Assembly: GCF_000515415.1 (NCBI RefSeq)
Contig: NZ_KI911783.1
Location: 1,478,392 to 1,542,391 of the forward strand
DNA: 64,000 nucleotides
Direction: 5' to 3'
Origin: Bradyrhizobium sp. WSM1417
GTDB lineage: Bacteria > Pseudomonadota > Alphaproteobacteria > Rhizobiales > Xanthobacteraceae
A program made the position numbers and the translations under genes. This document shows, piece after piece, positions 1 to 9,000 of this stretch. Within the stretch, counting starts at the first letter, position 1. The number at the start of each line of letters is the position of its first letter. The notes beneath the pieces were generated by a model. It made no database searches and was not told the DNA's origin. It worked only from the letters and a program-made list of their open reading frames with translations.

Positions 1-1
1 A

Positions 2-508
2 TATGCGATCGCGGTCTGGGCGCTCGGCGACATGTCCTCCATGATCCGGGACGGCAGGATCGACCTCGACGCGCTGTTCGATCCCGACATGCTCGGCGAC
101 GATCTCGAAGCCTGGCTCGCCGAATCAGCGCTGATGAAGCGCACCTTCCGCAATTGCGCGATCATCTCCGGCCTGATCGCGCGCCGTCATACCGGCGAGG
201 AGAAGAGCCGCCGCCAGGTGCTGTTCTCGACCGATCTCGTCTACGACGTCTTGCGCAAGCACCAGGCCGATCACGTGCTGCTGCGCGCCGCGCGGGCCGA
301 TGCCGCCACTGGCCTGCTCGATCTGCGCCGCCTCAGCGACATGCTCACCCGCATCCAGGGCCGCATCACGCATCGGGAACTCGACCGCGTCTCGCCGCTG
401 GCCGTCCCCGTGATGCTGGAAATCGGCCGCGAGTCAGTCTATGGCGAAGCTGGAGACGAGCTCCTGGCGGAGGCCGCCGACGAGCTCGTCAAAGAGGCGA
501 TGGGATAA
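2..508 (+). CDS. Ligase-associated DEXH-box helicase, C-terminal part (5' end outside window)
   Basis: The frame is open from base 2 to a TAA at 506-508 and gives about 168 residues with no start in the window, so this is the end of a larger gene. The sequence (ALMKRTFRNCAIISGLIARR, later ITHRELDRVSPLAVPVMLEI) resembles the C-terminal domain of Lhr-type helicases annotated as ligase-associated DNA damage response DEXH-box helicases. The helicase motor motifs lie upstream and cannot be seen. The next gene encodes a PdeM-like phosphoesterase, the usual last member of the exonuclease, ATP-dependent ligase, helicase and PdeM cluster, which supports the call. The cluster is thought to act in DNA repair; that role is family knowledge. 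Confidence 0.8.
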   Translation, partial: YAIAVWALGDMSSMIRDGRIDLDALFDPDMLGDDLEAWLAESALMKRTFRNCAIISGLIARRHTGEEKSRRQVLFSTDLVYDVLRKHQADHVLLRAARADAATGLLDLRRLSDMLTRIQGRITHRELDRVSPLAVPVMLEIGRESVYGEAGDELLAEAADELVKEAMG

Positions 509-561
509 CAGCAGGTTTTGACGTGACGGCAGGCGCGCTGGGTTCAGGGGATATCGAGGAC

Positions 562-1233
562 ATGCGCGTTTCGAATGTCAGCATCAGCAGCGTGACGTTC
601 GCGGCCGATCTTTCCGGCGCGCTGTTCTGGGAAGAGCAGCGCCTGCTCGTCGTTTCCGATCTGCATCTGGAAAAAGGTTCCAGCTTCGCCATGCGCGGCG
701 TGCTGCTGCCGCCTTACGACACCATCGCGACGCTTGGCCGGCTCGCTGCTGTCATCTCCCGCCATAATCCGCGCGTGGTCATCGCGCTCGGCGACAGTTT
801 TCACGATCGCACCGCGCATGGACGGCTGTCGGCGGAGGATCGCGACGCGGTCGCCGCCTTGCAGGCCGGCCGCGACTGGATCTGGATCTCAGGCAATCAC
901 GATCCGGCGCTGCCGCGTGATATCGGCGGCACCGTCGCCGACGAAGTCGCGATCGGTCCGCTCACTTTCCGCCACGAGCCGACCGGCGCGAGCGGCGAGA
1001 TCGCCGGCCATCTCCATCCCAAGGCCCGCGTCTCCGCGCGCGGCCGCTCGATGGAGCGCCGCTGTTTCGCCTGTGACGGGATGCGCGCCGTGATGCCCGC
1101 CTTCGGCGCCTATGCCGGCGGCCTCAGCATCCGCGATGTTGCGTTTGCAAAGATCTTTCCAAAGAACGGTTTTGTCGCGCATCTGCTCGGCGACCGCCGC
1201 GTCCACGCGATCGCCGCGTCGCGGTGCAGCTAA
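562..1233 (+). CDS. pdeM: PdeM-like ligase-associated metallophosphoesterase
   Basis: The 223-residue product is a calcineurin-type metallophosphoesterase. The metal-binding motifs are in order: VSDLHLEKG (Asp33, His35), GDSFHD, GNHD and GHLHPKA. PdeM proteins accompany ATP-dependent DNA ligases and Lhr-like helicases in proteobacteria, and the helicase end lies directly upstream, so the context fits well. I chose ATG 562 because the conserved fold begins shortly after it; an in-frame GTG at 523 would add 13 residues. The stop overlaps the end of the convergent LysR gene by four bases. The physiological substrate is not evident from the sequence. Confidence 0.85.
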   Translation: MRVSNVSISSVTFAADLSGALFWEEQRLLVVSDLHLEKGSSFAMRGVLLPPYDTIATLGRLAAVISRHNPRVVIALGDSFHDRTAHGRLSAEDRDAVAALQAGRDWIWISGNHDPALPRDIGGTVADEVAIGPLTFRHEPTGASGEIAGHLHPKARVSARGRSMERRCFACDGMRAVMPAFGAYAGGLSIRDVAFAKIFPKNGFVAHLLGDRRVHAIAASRCS

Positions 1234-2093
1234 GCCGCCTTCGCCTGCACATCGTCGCAAAACTCCGCGAGTCGATCCGCCAGCCGCAGCGTCGCGGGGC
1301 TTGCGCCGGGCGCAGCCATCAACGCGACTTCGGTCCGGTTGATCGGCGCAAAGCCGTCCTTCGCCGTCAGCACGCGATGGTCGGACTGGATCGCCATCTC
1401 CGACAGGATGCTCAAGCCCATGCCGGCGGCGACCGCGGCCTGGATGCCGGCGAGGCTCGATGAGGTATAGGACATGTGCCAGATGCGGCCCGCGCTTTCC
1501 AGCGCATGAATGGCGCCGGCGCGGTAGAGGCAGCCGAGCGGAAAGCCGATCAACGGCACGGAGGCGACATCGGCGTGGATCGGATGGCTCTTGCTGGTCA
1601 CCCAGTGCACCTGCTCTGGCCACACCGCAATCGCGCCCTTCGCGCCGGCCTCGCGCTTGTAAAGCGCCAGGTCGAGCTCGCCGCGATCGAGGTCGCGCGA
1701 CAGGTTCTTGCTCTGATCGGCGCGCACATCGAGCCGCAGGCCCGGATGCGAGCGCGAGAAGGCGCCGAGCAGTTTCGCCAGCCGATACGCCGCAAAATCC
1801 TCGGGGATGCCGAGCCGGATCGCGCCTTCGCCGTCGGGCTGGCGCAGCACGTCGCGGGCCTCTTCCGCAAGCGACAACAGCCGCCGCGCATAGGACAGCA
1901 GCCGTTCGCCGGCTTCGGTCGGGCGTACGTCCTTGCCGTCGCGATGCAGCAGCACCTGGCCGACATCCTCCTCCAGCCGCTTGATCTGCTGGCTGACGGT
2001 CGATTGCGTGCGATGGACGCGCTCGCTGGCGCGCGTGAAGCCGCCGGCATCGACCACCGAGACGAAGCTGCGCAGGAGCTCCAGATCGAGCAT
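1230..2093 (-). CDS. LysR-family transcriptional regulator
   Basis: The 287-residue protein has the LysR layout: an N-terminal winged helix-turn-helix (about residues 1-60, with the typical VHRTQSTVSQQIKRLEEDVG recognition region) and a periplasmic-binding-like effector domain (about 85-285). The start at 2093 is preceded by GGAG at good spacing and begins MLDLELLRSFV, typical for the family; an in-frame ATG at 2105 is the alternative. It is divergent from a DMT-family exporter gene, the classical LysR arrangement, so it probably controls that gene. The inducer cannot be read from the sequence. Confidence 0.9.
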   Translation of the reverse strand: MLDLELLRSFVSVVDAGGFTRASERVHRTQSTVSQQIKRLEEDVGQVLLHRDGKDVRPTEAGERLLSYARRLLSLAEEARDVLRQPDGEGAIRLGIPEDFAAYRLAKLLGAFSRSHPGLRLDVRADQSKNLSRDLDRGELDLALYKREAGAKGAIAVWPEQVHWVTSKSHPIHADVASVPLIGFPLGCLYRAGAIHALESAGRIWHMSYTSSSLAGIQAAVAAGMGLSILSEMAIQSDHRVLTAKDGFAPINRTEVALMAAPGASPATLRLADRLAEFCDDVQAKAA

Positions 2094-2121
2094 GGCCGTC
2101 TCCATTTAAAAATCCACTGGC

Positions 2122-2145
2122 TGGAAGTTAATCATTTAATTTCCA
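2122..2145. promoter_or_regulatory. Candidate LysR operator in the divergent promoter region
   Basis: Between the LysR and DMT genes TGGAA (2122-2126) and TTCCA (2141-2145) form an inverted repeat enclosing the AT-rich TTAATCATTTAA, itself an inverted repeat. LysR regulators often bind such interrupted dyads with a T-N11-A core. Binding is inferred. Confidence 0.4.
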
Positions 2146-2192
2146 AATGACAAGCCGGCTCCCTAGATCAAGGGCTCAGGAGAATGTCCCTC

Positions 2193-3104
2193 ATGTCGCT
2201 CGCCCCCTCGCTTGCCGTTCCCCGCAGCCGCTTCAACACGCTGCCGCTTGCGATCGGCCTGTTCTGCCTGCTCTGGAGCTACGCCTTCGTCGCCGGCAAA
2301 ATCGGCGTCACCCATTGCCCGCCGCTGATCCTGCTCGCCGCGCGCTTCTCGCTCGCCGGCATTTTGATTCTCGGTGCCACGCTGGCCCGCGGCGACGACT
2401 GGTCGCTGTCCTGGCGCGATGCCGCGATCTTCGCCGTGCTCGGCGTCGCCAACAACGCGCTCTATCTCGGCCTCGGCTACACCGGGCTGCAATCGGTTTC
2501 CGCCGGCCTCGGCGGCCTGATCGTGTCGGCCAATCCAGTGTTCACGGCGGGGTTCGCCGCGCTGCTGCTCGGCGAAGGCATGACCTGGCGCAAGGCGAGC
2601 GGCCTCCTGCTCGGGATCATCGGCGTGACCTTGGTCGTCTGGCACCGCCTGTCGGTCGGCACCGACTCGCTGCACGGCATCGTGTTCACGCTGGCCTCGC
2701 TCGCCTCCCTCGTCGCCGGCACCATTTTGTTCAAGCTGCTTGCGCCCAAGGGCTCGCTGTGGATCGGCAATGGCGTGCAGAATCTCGCCGCCGGCATCGT
2801 GCTGACGCCGGTCGCGCTGACCTTCGCCGACGTCCATGCCATCGACGTCACGCCGGGCCTGATCGGCGCCTTCGCCTTCCTCGTGCTCGGCGGCTCAATC
2901 CTCGCCTACTGGCTCTGGTTTCATCTCCTGAAAGTGTGTGGCGCGACGGCTGCCAGTGCCTATCATTTCCTGATGCCGCCGCTCGGAATGCTTTTCGCGT
3001 ATCTGGTGCTCGGCGAGCATGTCGAGGCGCGCGATCTACTCGGCATCATCCCGGTCGCACTCGGCATCTATCTAGTGACGCGGCCCGCCAAGTCCGTCTC
3101 GTAA
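2193..3104 (+). CDS. EamA/DMT-family inner membrane transporter
   Basis: The roughly 303-residue protein is almost wholly hydrophobic, with about ten membrane segments in two EamA halves (about residues 15-150 and 165-295). The second half ends with the typical LMPPLGMLFAYLVLGE region, with a conserved glutamate in the ninth segment. DMT-family proteins usually export metabolites or amino acids; the substrate here is unknown. AGGAGA at 2178-2183 touches the first ATG (2184), so I prefer ATG 2193, nine bases later; the shift changes only three residues. The divergent LysR gene is its likely regulator, as in many exporter divergons. Confidence 0.85.
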   Translation: MSLAPSLAVPRSRFNTLPLAIGLFCLLWSYAFVAGKIGVTHCPPLILLAARFSLAGILILGATLARGDDWSLSWRDAAIFAVLGVANNALYLGLGYTGLQSVSAGLGGLIVSANPVFTAGFAALLLGEGMTWRKASGLLLGIIGVTLVVWHRLSVGTDSLHGIVFTLASLASLVAGTILFKLLAPKGSLWIGNGVQNLAAGIVLTPVALTFADVHAIDVTPGLIGAFAFLVLGGSILAYWLWFHLLKVCGATAASAYHFLMPPLGMLFAYLVLGEHVEARDLLGIIPVALGIYLVTRPAKSVS

Positions 3105-3132
3105 CAAGTCCGTCCCGTAAGAGGAGTCCATC

Positions 3133-3909
3133 ATGCCCATTTCCATCACCCTGATCGGCGGTCCCACTGCCCTGATCGAGATCGATGGCTTTCGCCTGCT
3201 CACTGACCCGACCTTCGATGACGCGCACACCGCCTATCAGCTGCCGCATGTAAAACTGGAGAAGACGATGGGACCCGCGCTGAAGGCCGACGCAATCGGC
3301 CCGGTCGACGCGGTCCTGCTCAGCCACGACCAGCATTCGGACAATCTCGACAATTCCGGCCGCGACTATCTGCTTAAAGCGCCGCGCGCGCTGACGACCG
3401 AGGCCGGCGCCAAGCGCCTGGGCGGCCATGTCGAAGGCCTCGCGCCATGGAGCACGGCGCATCTGAAAGATCGTGACGGCAACTCGCTGGCGATCACCGC
3501 CACGCCCGCGCGTCACGGCCCGGCCGGCATCGAGCCGCTGTCGGGCGACGTCATCGGCTTCGTGGTGTCGTCGAGCCGCAAGGATACAACTTCGGTCTAC
3601 ATCAGCGGCGACACCACCTGGTTCGACGGCGTCGCCGAGGTCGCGCGCCGCTTCAAATGCGGCGTGGTGATGCCTTTCGCCGGCGCCGCGCAAACGCGTG
3701 GGCCGTTCCATCTCACCATGGACACCAATGACACCATCGAGACCGCACGCGCCTTCCCCGATGCGATGATCGTGCCGGTGCACACGGAAGGGTGGGCGCA
3801 TTTCCGCCAGAACAGCGAGGATCTGCGCAAGACGTTCGATGTGCTGGGCTTCGGGACCCGGCTGCGATTGCTGGAGCCCGGCGTGCCGACGGTGGTGCAG
3901 GCGCCGTAG
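3133..3909 (+). CDS. MBL-fold metallo-hydrolase, UlaG-like
   Basis: The 258-residue protein has the beta-lactamase-fold outline of UlaG-like hydrolases: a short N-terminal sandwich (ITLIGGPTALIEIDGFRLLTDPTF), the metal-site loop LLSHDQHSDNLD (His65, His68, Asp70), a later ARHGP histidine, SGDTTWF with a metal aspartate, and VPVHTEGW near the C-terminus. The loop reads HDQHSDN rather than canonical HxHxDH, so the metal site is a variant. AGAGGAG lies just ahead of the ATG. It follows the DMT gene by 28 bases in the same direction and may be cotranscribed. Substrate unknown. Confidence 0.8.
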   Translation: MPISITLIGGPTALIEIDGFRLLTDPTFDDAHTAYQLPHVKLEKTMGPALKADAIGPVDAVLLSHDQHSDNLDNSGRDYLLKAPRALTTEAGAKRLGGHVEGLAPWSTAHLKDRDGNSLAITATPARHGPAGIEPLSGDVIGFVVSSSRKDTTSVYISGDTTWFDGVAEVARRFKCGVVMPFAGAAQTRGPFHLTMDTNDTIETARAFPDAMIVPVHTEGWAHFRQNSEDLRKTFDVLGFGTRLRLLEPGVPTVVQAP

Positions 3910-3948
3910 CCCCAACGTCGTAGTTTTGCAGTGTCGTGGTTTTCTAAC

Positions 3949-3974
3949 GTCGTCCTGGCCTTCGCCAGGACGAC
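3949..3974. repeat. Intergenic hairpin between convergent genes
   Basis: GTCGTCCTGGC (3949-3959) and GCCAGGACGAC (3964-3974) form a perfect 11-bp stem with the four-base loop CTTC. It lies between the MBL gene and the oppositely oriented TIGR02186 gene. There is no T-run, so it looks more like a palindromic repeat than a strong intrinsic terminator. Related GTCGTCxTGG and CCAGGACGAC fragments recur near 45120-45270. Confidence 0.6.
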
Positions 3975-4016
3975 AGCGGAGAACGCGTCGTGCACCTGGG
4001 CCCGCAATGACGAAGG

Positions 4017-4787
4017 TCAATCCTTCCTGAACACGATCGAGGCCATCCAGCCCGTCATCAACGCCATCGCCGCCGTAACCAGCCCGTAGATCAGGCCGTT
4101 CTGCCGCGCCGTCGTCGCGACGAACTGCTCGAAGCCGACCTTGACGATCTCGAACGCGGTCTCGGTCTTGCCGATGAACGCGCCGTCGGCAAACAGCTTG
4201 ATCTCCACATCATAGGTGCCGATCGGCACCTCCGCCGGCAGTGGAATGCCGGTGCGGAACAGGGTCGGTGTCAGGAACGTCACCGCGCTCGGATCCTCGC
4301 GGTAGAGACCGCGCTGGGTTCGTAGGCGGATGAAGGCGGAGCGGAACGCGTCGTTCGGCACCACGTCGGCATAATCGCCGCTGACGCGCTGGGTCAGCAG
4401 CACGTTGTTGAGCCCGATCTGCTGGCGCCGCGCGATCTCGGGCGAGGTGATGACATCGAAGGAGCGGTTGGCGAACAGTGCGAGATAGCTCGGCACCTCC
4501 AGGAACTGGCGGTAGTCGGTGTTGATCCAGATCCCGAAAGTGCGCTCCTTGCGCCGCGTCACCATGTCGGCGCGCGGGCCCATCACGGTGACGACGAGAT
4601 CGTAGGTCTTGCGGTCGGCGGGCGTGGAGGCGTCCTTCTCGACCGAGCCGAACAGCACCAGCTCCTCGCCGGAATAGTTCGGCGTCACGGTGACGCGATG
4701 GTTGGAGACCGACACGATCAGCCGCTCGGCGCGTGCGACGGAGCCGAGCAGCACAACGAGCAGGACCGCGAGAGCTGCGCGCATCAT
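4017..4787 (-). CDS. TIGR02186-family membrane-anchored protein
   Basis: The 256-residue protein has an N-terminal signal peptide (about residues 1-20, ending SVARA) and one C-terminal membrane segment (LIYGLVTAAMALMTGWMASI), leaving a large periplasmic region with beta-rich character. It matches the alphaproteobacterial family TIGR02186, of unknown function, commonly found beside TauE/SafE transporters. Here its start overlaps the end of the TauE-like gene by four bases, so the two are translationally coupled. A role in assembly or control of that transporter is an inference only. Confidence 0.8.
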   Translation of the reverse strand: MMRAALAVLLVVLLGSVARAERLIVSVSNHRVTVTPNYSGEELVLFGSVEKDASTPADRKTYDLVVTVMGPRADMVTRRKERTFGIWINTDYRQFLEVPSYLALFANRSFDVITSPEIARRQQIGLNNVLLTQRVSGDYADVVPNDAFRSAFIRLRTQRGLYREDPSAVTFLTPTLFRTGIPLPAEVPIGTYDVEIKLFADGAFIGKTETAFEIVKVGFEQFVATTARQNGLIYGLVTAAMALMTGWMASIVFRKD

Positions 4788-5701
4788 CCGTTCACCCCCA
4801 GCTCGCGGATGGTGAAGAGGTCTTCGGGCCGGATCACCAGCTCGATCGCGAAACGAACGCCGACCGAGAGGATCAAGAGGCCGAGCAGCAGCCGCAGCTG
4901 CTCGCCACGGATCTTCTGGCCGGCGCGTGCGCCGAATTGCGCACCGGTGACGCCGCCGACCATCAGGATCAGCGCCAGCACGGCGTCGACCAGGTGGTTG
5001 GTCACGGCATGCAGCAAGGTCGCAAACAGCATCGTGACCAGCGTCAGGACCATCGAGGTGCCGATCACCGTCGAGGTCGGCACCCGCAGCAAATAGATCA
5101 TGATCGGCACCAGGATGAAGCCGCCGCCGATGCCCATGATGGCGCCGATGAAGCCGATCACGATGCCGACGATCACGACCGGAATGACCGAGAGGTAGAT
5201 CTTGGAACGCTTGAACCGCATCTTCAGCGGCAGGCCATGAATCCAGTTATGGGTGCGTCGTGGCGCCAGCGCGCCGCGCCGGGTCCGCATCAAAGCGCGC
5301 AGGCCTTCGGAGAACATCAGGCTGCCGACGGTGGTGAGCAGCACGACGTAGGACAGTGCGATCATCAGATCGAGTTGCCCGAGCGCGCGCAGCTGCGTGA
5401 AGGTCCACACCCCGAGCGCCGTCCCGGTGACGCCGCCGCACAACAACACGCTCGCCAGCGCTGGGTCGATCGCGCGTCGCCGCCAATAGGCGAGTGCGCC
5501 GGAGAAGGATGAGGCCGCGATGTGGCTCGCGACGGAGGCGACCGCGACCGCCGGCGTGATGCCGATGAAGATCAAAAGCGGCGTCATCAGGAAGCCGCCG
5601 CCGATCCCGAACATGCCGGAGACGAAGCCGACCGCGGCGCCCATCGCCAGCACGAGGAAGACGTTGACCGGAAGATCGGCGATCGGGAGATAGAGCTGCA
5701 T
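4784..5701 (-). CDS. TauE/SafE-family sulfite exporter-like membrane protein
   Basis: The 305-residue protein has about eight membrane segments and the repeated glycine-rich signatures of the TauE/SafE family: GFVSGMFGIGGGFLMTPLL near residue 25 and GFIGAIMGIGGGFILVPIM near residue 185, the two halves of an internal duplication. Family members export sulfite, sulfoacetate or related anions; specificity cannot be deduced. It is the first gene of a two-gene unit with the overlapping TIGR02186 gene. The promoter must lie in the 5702-6052 gap. Confidence 0.85.
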   Translation of the reverse strand: MQLYLPIADLPVNVFLVLAMGAAVGFVSGMFGIGGGFLMTPLLIFIGITPAVAVASVASHIAASSFSGALAYWRRRAIDPALASVLLCGGVTGTALGVWTFTQLRALGQLDLMIALSYVVLLTTVGSLMFSEGLRALMRTRRGALAPRRTHNWIHGLPLKMRFKRSKIYLSVIPVVIVGIVIGFIGAIMGIGGGFILVPIMIYLLRVPTSTVIGTSMVLTLVTMLFATLLHAVTNHLVDAVLALILMVGGVTGAQFGARAGQKIRGEQLRLLLGLLILSVGVRFAIELVIRPEDLFTIRELGVNG

Positions 5702-5888
5702 CGAGAGACCACGCTTCCCGCGAGACGGATCGATTGCGCGGAATGCTCGCAGGAGGGCAGAACGATTGCCGCGTCCCTCAATAGCGGAATTCGGCGGCGG
5801 GCGGGACCAGGAATTTCGGGCGTGGTGAATGGCTGCGGTGAGAGCGTGATGAGATTGGGTTCGCTACCCGCAAGGACAAAGGTGCGCT

Positions 5889-6006
5889 CCCTCCCCCGCT
5901 TGCGGGGGAGGGTTGGGGAGAGGGTGTGGCCGCGGGCGAGAACCCCCAAGAGGTGAGAGCCCTCACCCGGCGCTACGCGCCGACCTCTCCCGCAAGCGGG
6001 AGAGGT
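5889..6006. repeat. Paired palindromic repeats in a 350-bp gene-free region
   Basis: Two palindromes sit here. CCCTCCCCCGC/GCGGGGGAGGG spans 5889-5912, and ACCTCTCCCGC/GCGGGAGAGGT spans 5983-6006, separated by a GC-rich spacer with CCCTCACCCGG. Such CTCTCCC...GGGAGAG elements are common dispersed repeats in Bradyrhizobium and relatives as I remember them. I see no gene between 5702 and 6052; the short reading frames there are translations of the repeat. Confidence 0.7.
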
Positions 6007-6052
6007 GCACCGAGCCCGCGGCTCGCTTGGTTCGATCTAAAGCTATTCGGTT

Positions 6053-9000
6053 CTAGCGCACCGCCGACGCCGCGCGCTTGGCGGCAACCGGCTTCGGCGC
6101 AGGCTTCGCGTTGGCCTGCGGGGCGCTGTCCCAGCCGCCGTTCGGGGCCGCAACATTGACGGCGTCGTCGGGCTGCGGCTCGGCGCTGAAGGTCTGGATC
6201 GCGAGCTTGGCGGCGGCGAGCGATTGCGGGTCGAGCCGCTTGGCGACGTCGTCGCGCTTGGTTGCTGCGTCGGCGTCACCCTGGGCGGCGGCGAGGGTGA
6301 ACCATTTGTAGGATTCGGCGAGGTTCTGTTCGACGCCGATGCCGCGGGCATAGAGGATGCCGAGGTTGAACTGGCTGTCGGCGACGCCGCGATCGGCGGC
6401 CTTCCGGAACCACAGTGCCGCGCTCTTGTAGTTGGCGCCGCGTCCGCCGCCATCGGCGTCGAGCACCGCGAGATTGTGCATCGCCTTGGCGTTGCCGCGC
6501 TCGGCCGCCTGCGTGTAGTAGCGGCGGGCGATGTCGGCGTCCTTCTTCACGCCGAGACCCTTTTCGTAGAGTGTCCCGAGGCGGAAGGTGGCGGGCACCA
6601 CGCCGGCCTGCGCCGCGCGGTCGTACCATTTGGCGGCTTCGTCGTAGTTTGCGGCGACGCCCTTGCCCTCGGCAAAGCGCACGCCAATCTCGTAGGCCGC
6701 GGTCGCATCGCCCTTCATCGCGGCGGTGCGCAAGCCGGGGCCACCGATGCCGTCAGGCAGCTTTTCGGTCGGCGGCACCTGGATCATCGCGAGTTTCGCG
6801 CGGCTCGTGCCCGACAGCGCGCCGGTGACGTCGCCGGAGGCCGGCTGCGGCGCTGCGGCAGGCACCGGCGGAATTTCGACCGAGGCCGAGTTGCCCGAAC
6901 TGGCGGCGGGCGCCGGCGCGGCATTGTTCTGGGATTGCCGCCCGATCGGGGTCGGCGAGGTCATTGACGGTGTGACCTGCTCAGGCGTGGCGGGCTTGTT
7001 CTCGACCGGCGGCGGTGCCTGCGGCGCGGGTGCGGGCGACGAATTCTCCATCGCCTGCGGCGACGGCGACGAGCTGCCGCCATCGAGCAGGTTCATCGCC
7101 ATCTTGAAGGTGCCGAGCACGATCACGACCACGCTCGCGCCGACCAGCAGCGAGCGGATCTTCGAGGTGATGGTCGAGCCACCTTCCTGGCCCTTGTCCT
7201 TGGCGCGGGCGATTGCAGCCTTGGCGCCACGGGCCGGCTTCTCGGGCGGCTGCGCGGCGGCGGCCTGCGCGGCGCGGCGCGCGGCGGCGATGAAACTCGA
7301 CGACGACACCGGCTCCTTGGGCGCGGCCGGGATTTCGCTGATTGCGCTTTCGGACGCGGCGATGCGCTCGGACGGCGTGGCGATGCGTGCACCCGGCCGT
7401 GTGCCCGGCTCGAGCGGATGATCCGGCGGCAGTTCGGGCGCAAGCGCGGCGCGCGTGGGCGCCGTATGCGGCTCCAGGATTTCGCTGATCGCGCGTGGCG
7501 GAACCGGCGGTGCCATCGGCATCTGCGGCGGCATCGGCGGCGGCGCTGCCGGCGCGGCGGCATGGAATTCGCGCGGCGCGGCCGCGAAGGCGGCGTGCGC
7601 CGCCTGCGCGGCGGCCGGATTGGGCAGCTCGGGCTTCGGATCGTATTTCGGGTGCTGCTGTTGCTGCGGCCGCGGCTCGTGCGCCATCGGCGCGGGCTCC
7701 ATGGGAGCGGCCATCGGCATCGGCATCAGCTGCGGCGCAGGGGCGGGCGGTGCGGTGCGCACATTGCGAAGATCGCCCTCGATCATCGAGAGACGATCGA
7801 CGACGTGACCAAGGGCGTTGTGGACGGCTTCCAGCGAATCCTGGGTGGTCCGGTTGGTCTCGGCCTGGCTGAAGCGGATGTCGGAGAGCTCGCGCTTGAC
7901 CAGATCGACCATGCCGGAATCAGAAGGCGGCGTGGAGTTGCGGCTCTCGGCCAGCGCCGAATAGGTCGCCTGCTGCCGCTCCAGGTGGCGCAGGATGTCG
8001 TGCAGCCCGTCCTCGACGCGGCTGAAATTGCCGTTGCGCGGATCGGAGGCGGCCTCGAGCCGCTCCAGCAGATACGAGACCCGCTGCTCGAGATGAGCAA
8101 AGGTCGAAGCCGAATCGTTGCCGACCTGCATGCGATCGAAACGGTCGGACAGGGCGCGGATCGCGCTTTCGAGATGCTCGCTGCTCTCGGATGGCCGAGG
8201 GCGCTCGCGCGTTTCCAGAGCGGCGGTGAGCGCCGCGATGCGCTGCTCCAGCACCGCAAAACTGTCGCCCTGGCCGGACGCGCGGGTGACCTGGTCGACC
8301 TTGGACGACAGCAGCTGCACGTCGTCCGAGAGCCGTGCCAGCGCTTCGTTGGAGGCGACGTTGGAGACGATGCCGCGCAGTGCCGAGATCGCGCCTTCGA
8401 GCTGGCGGACCGTCGAGGGATCGTCATTGGCGCGCAGGATCAGATCGAGCTTGGCGCCGAGATTGCGGATCGCCTCGTCATAGCCGGTGAGCTGCTCGGC
8501 CGGCGTCAGCGTGCGGAGCACCTGCTTGATCTCGGACAGCGCGTGCTCGATGCCGGACAGGACCTGACCGTCGGTCCCGTTGGAGCGGGTTTCGTCGATG
8601 CGCCGATGCAGCGAGCGGATCTCGTTCTCGATCGATTCGATCGCGCGGCGCGGCATCGCCTCGGTGATGGCGTTGCGGATCTCCGCAAGCTCGCTGCGGA
8701 AGGTGTTGATCGCCTGTTCGGTATTGTCAGGCCGCTGCAGCGATTCGATCTGGCTCGTGATCTTGAGCAGATGGCGCTCGAGCGCAGAGAAATCCGGCCC
8801 CGGCTGCGGTGGCGGCGGAGCATAGGCAGGCGCGGATGGCGCCATCGGGGGTGCGTAAGGAGCTGCCGCAGGCGCGATCGGCGGCGCGGCGCGCGGCGGC
8901 ATCTGCCGGGGCGTAAAGCCGTCGAGCTCGCTCTGCCGTGCCGTGATCTCGGCGACGGCAACGTCGAACGACGCGGGGCTCAGCGGTGGTGAGTTGCGAT

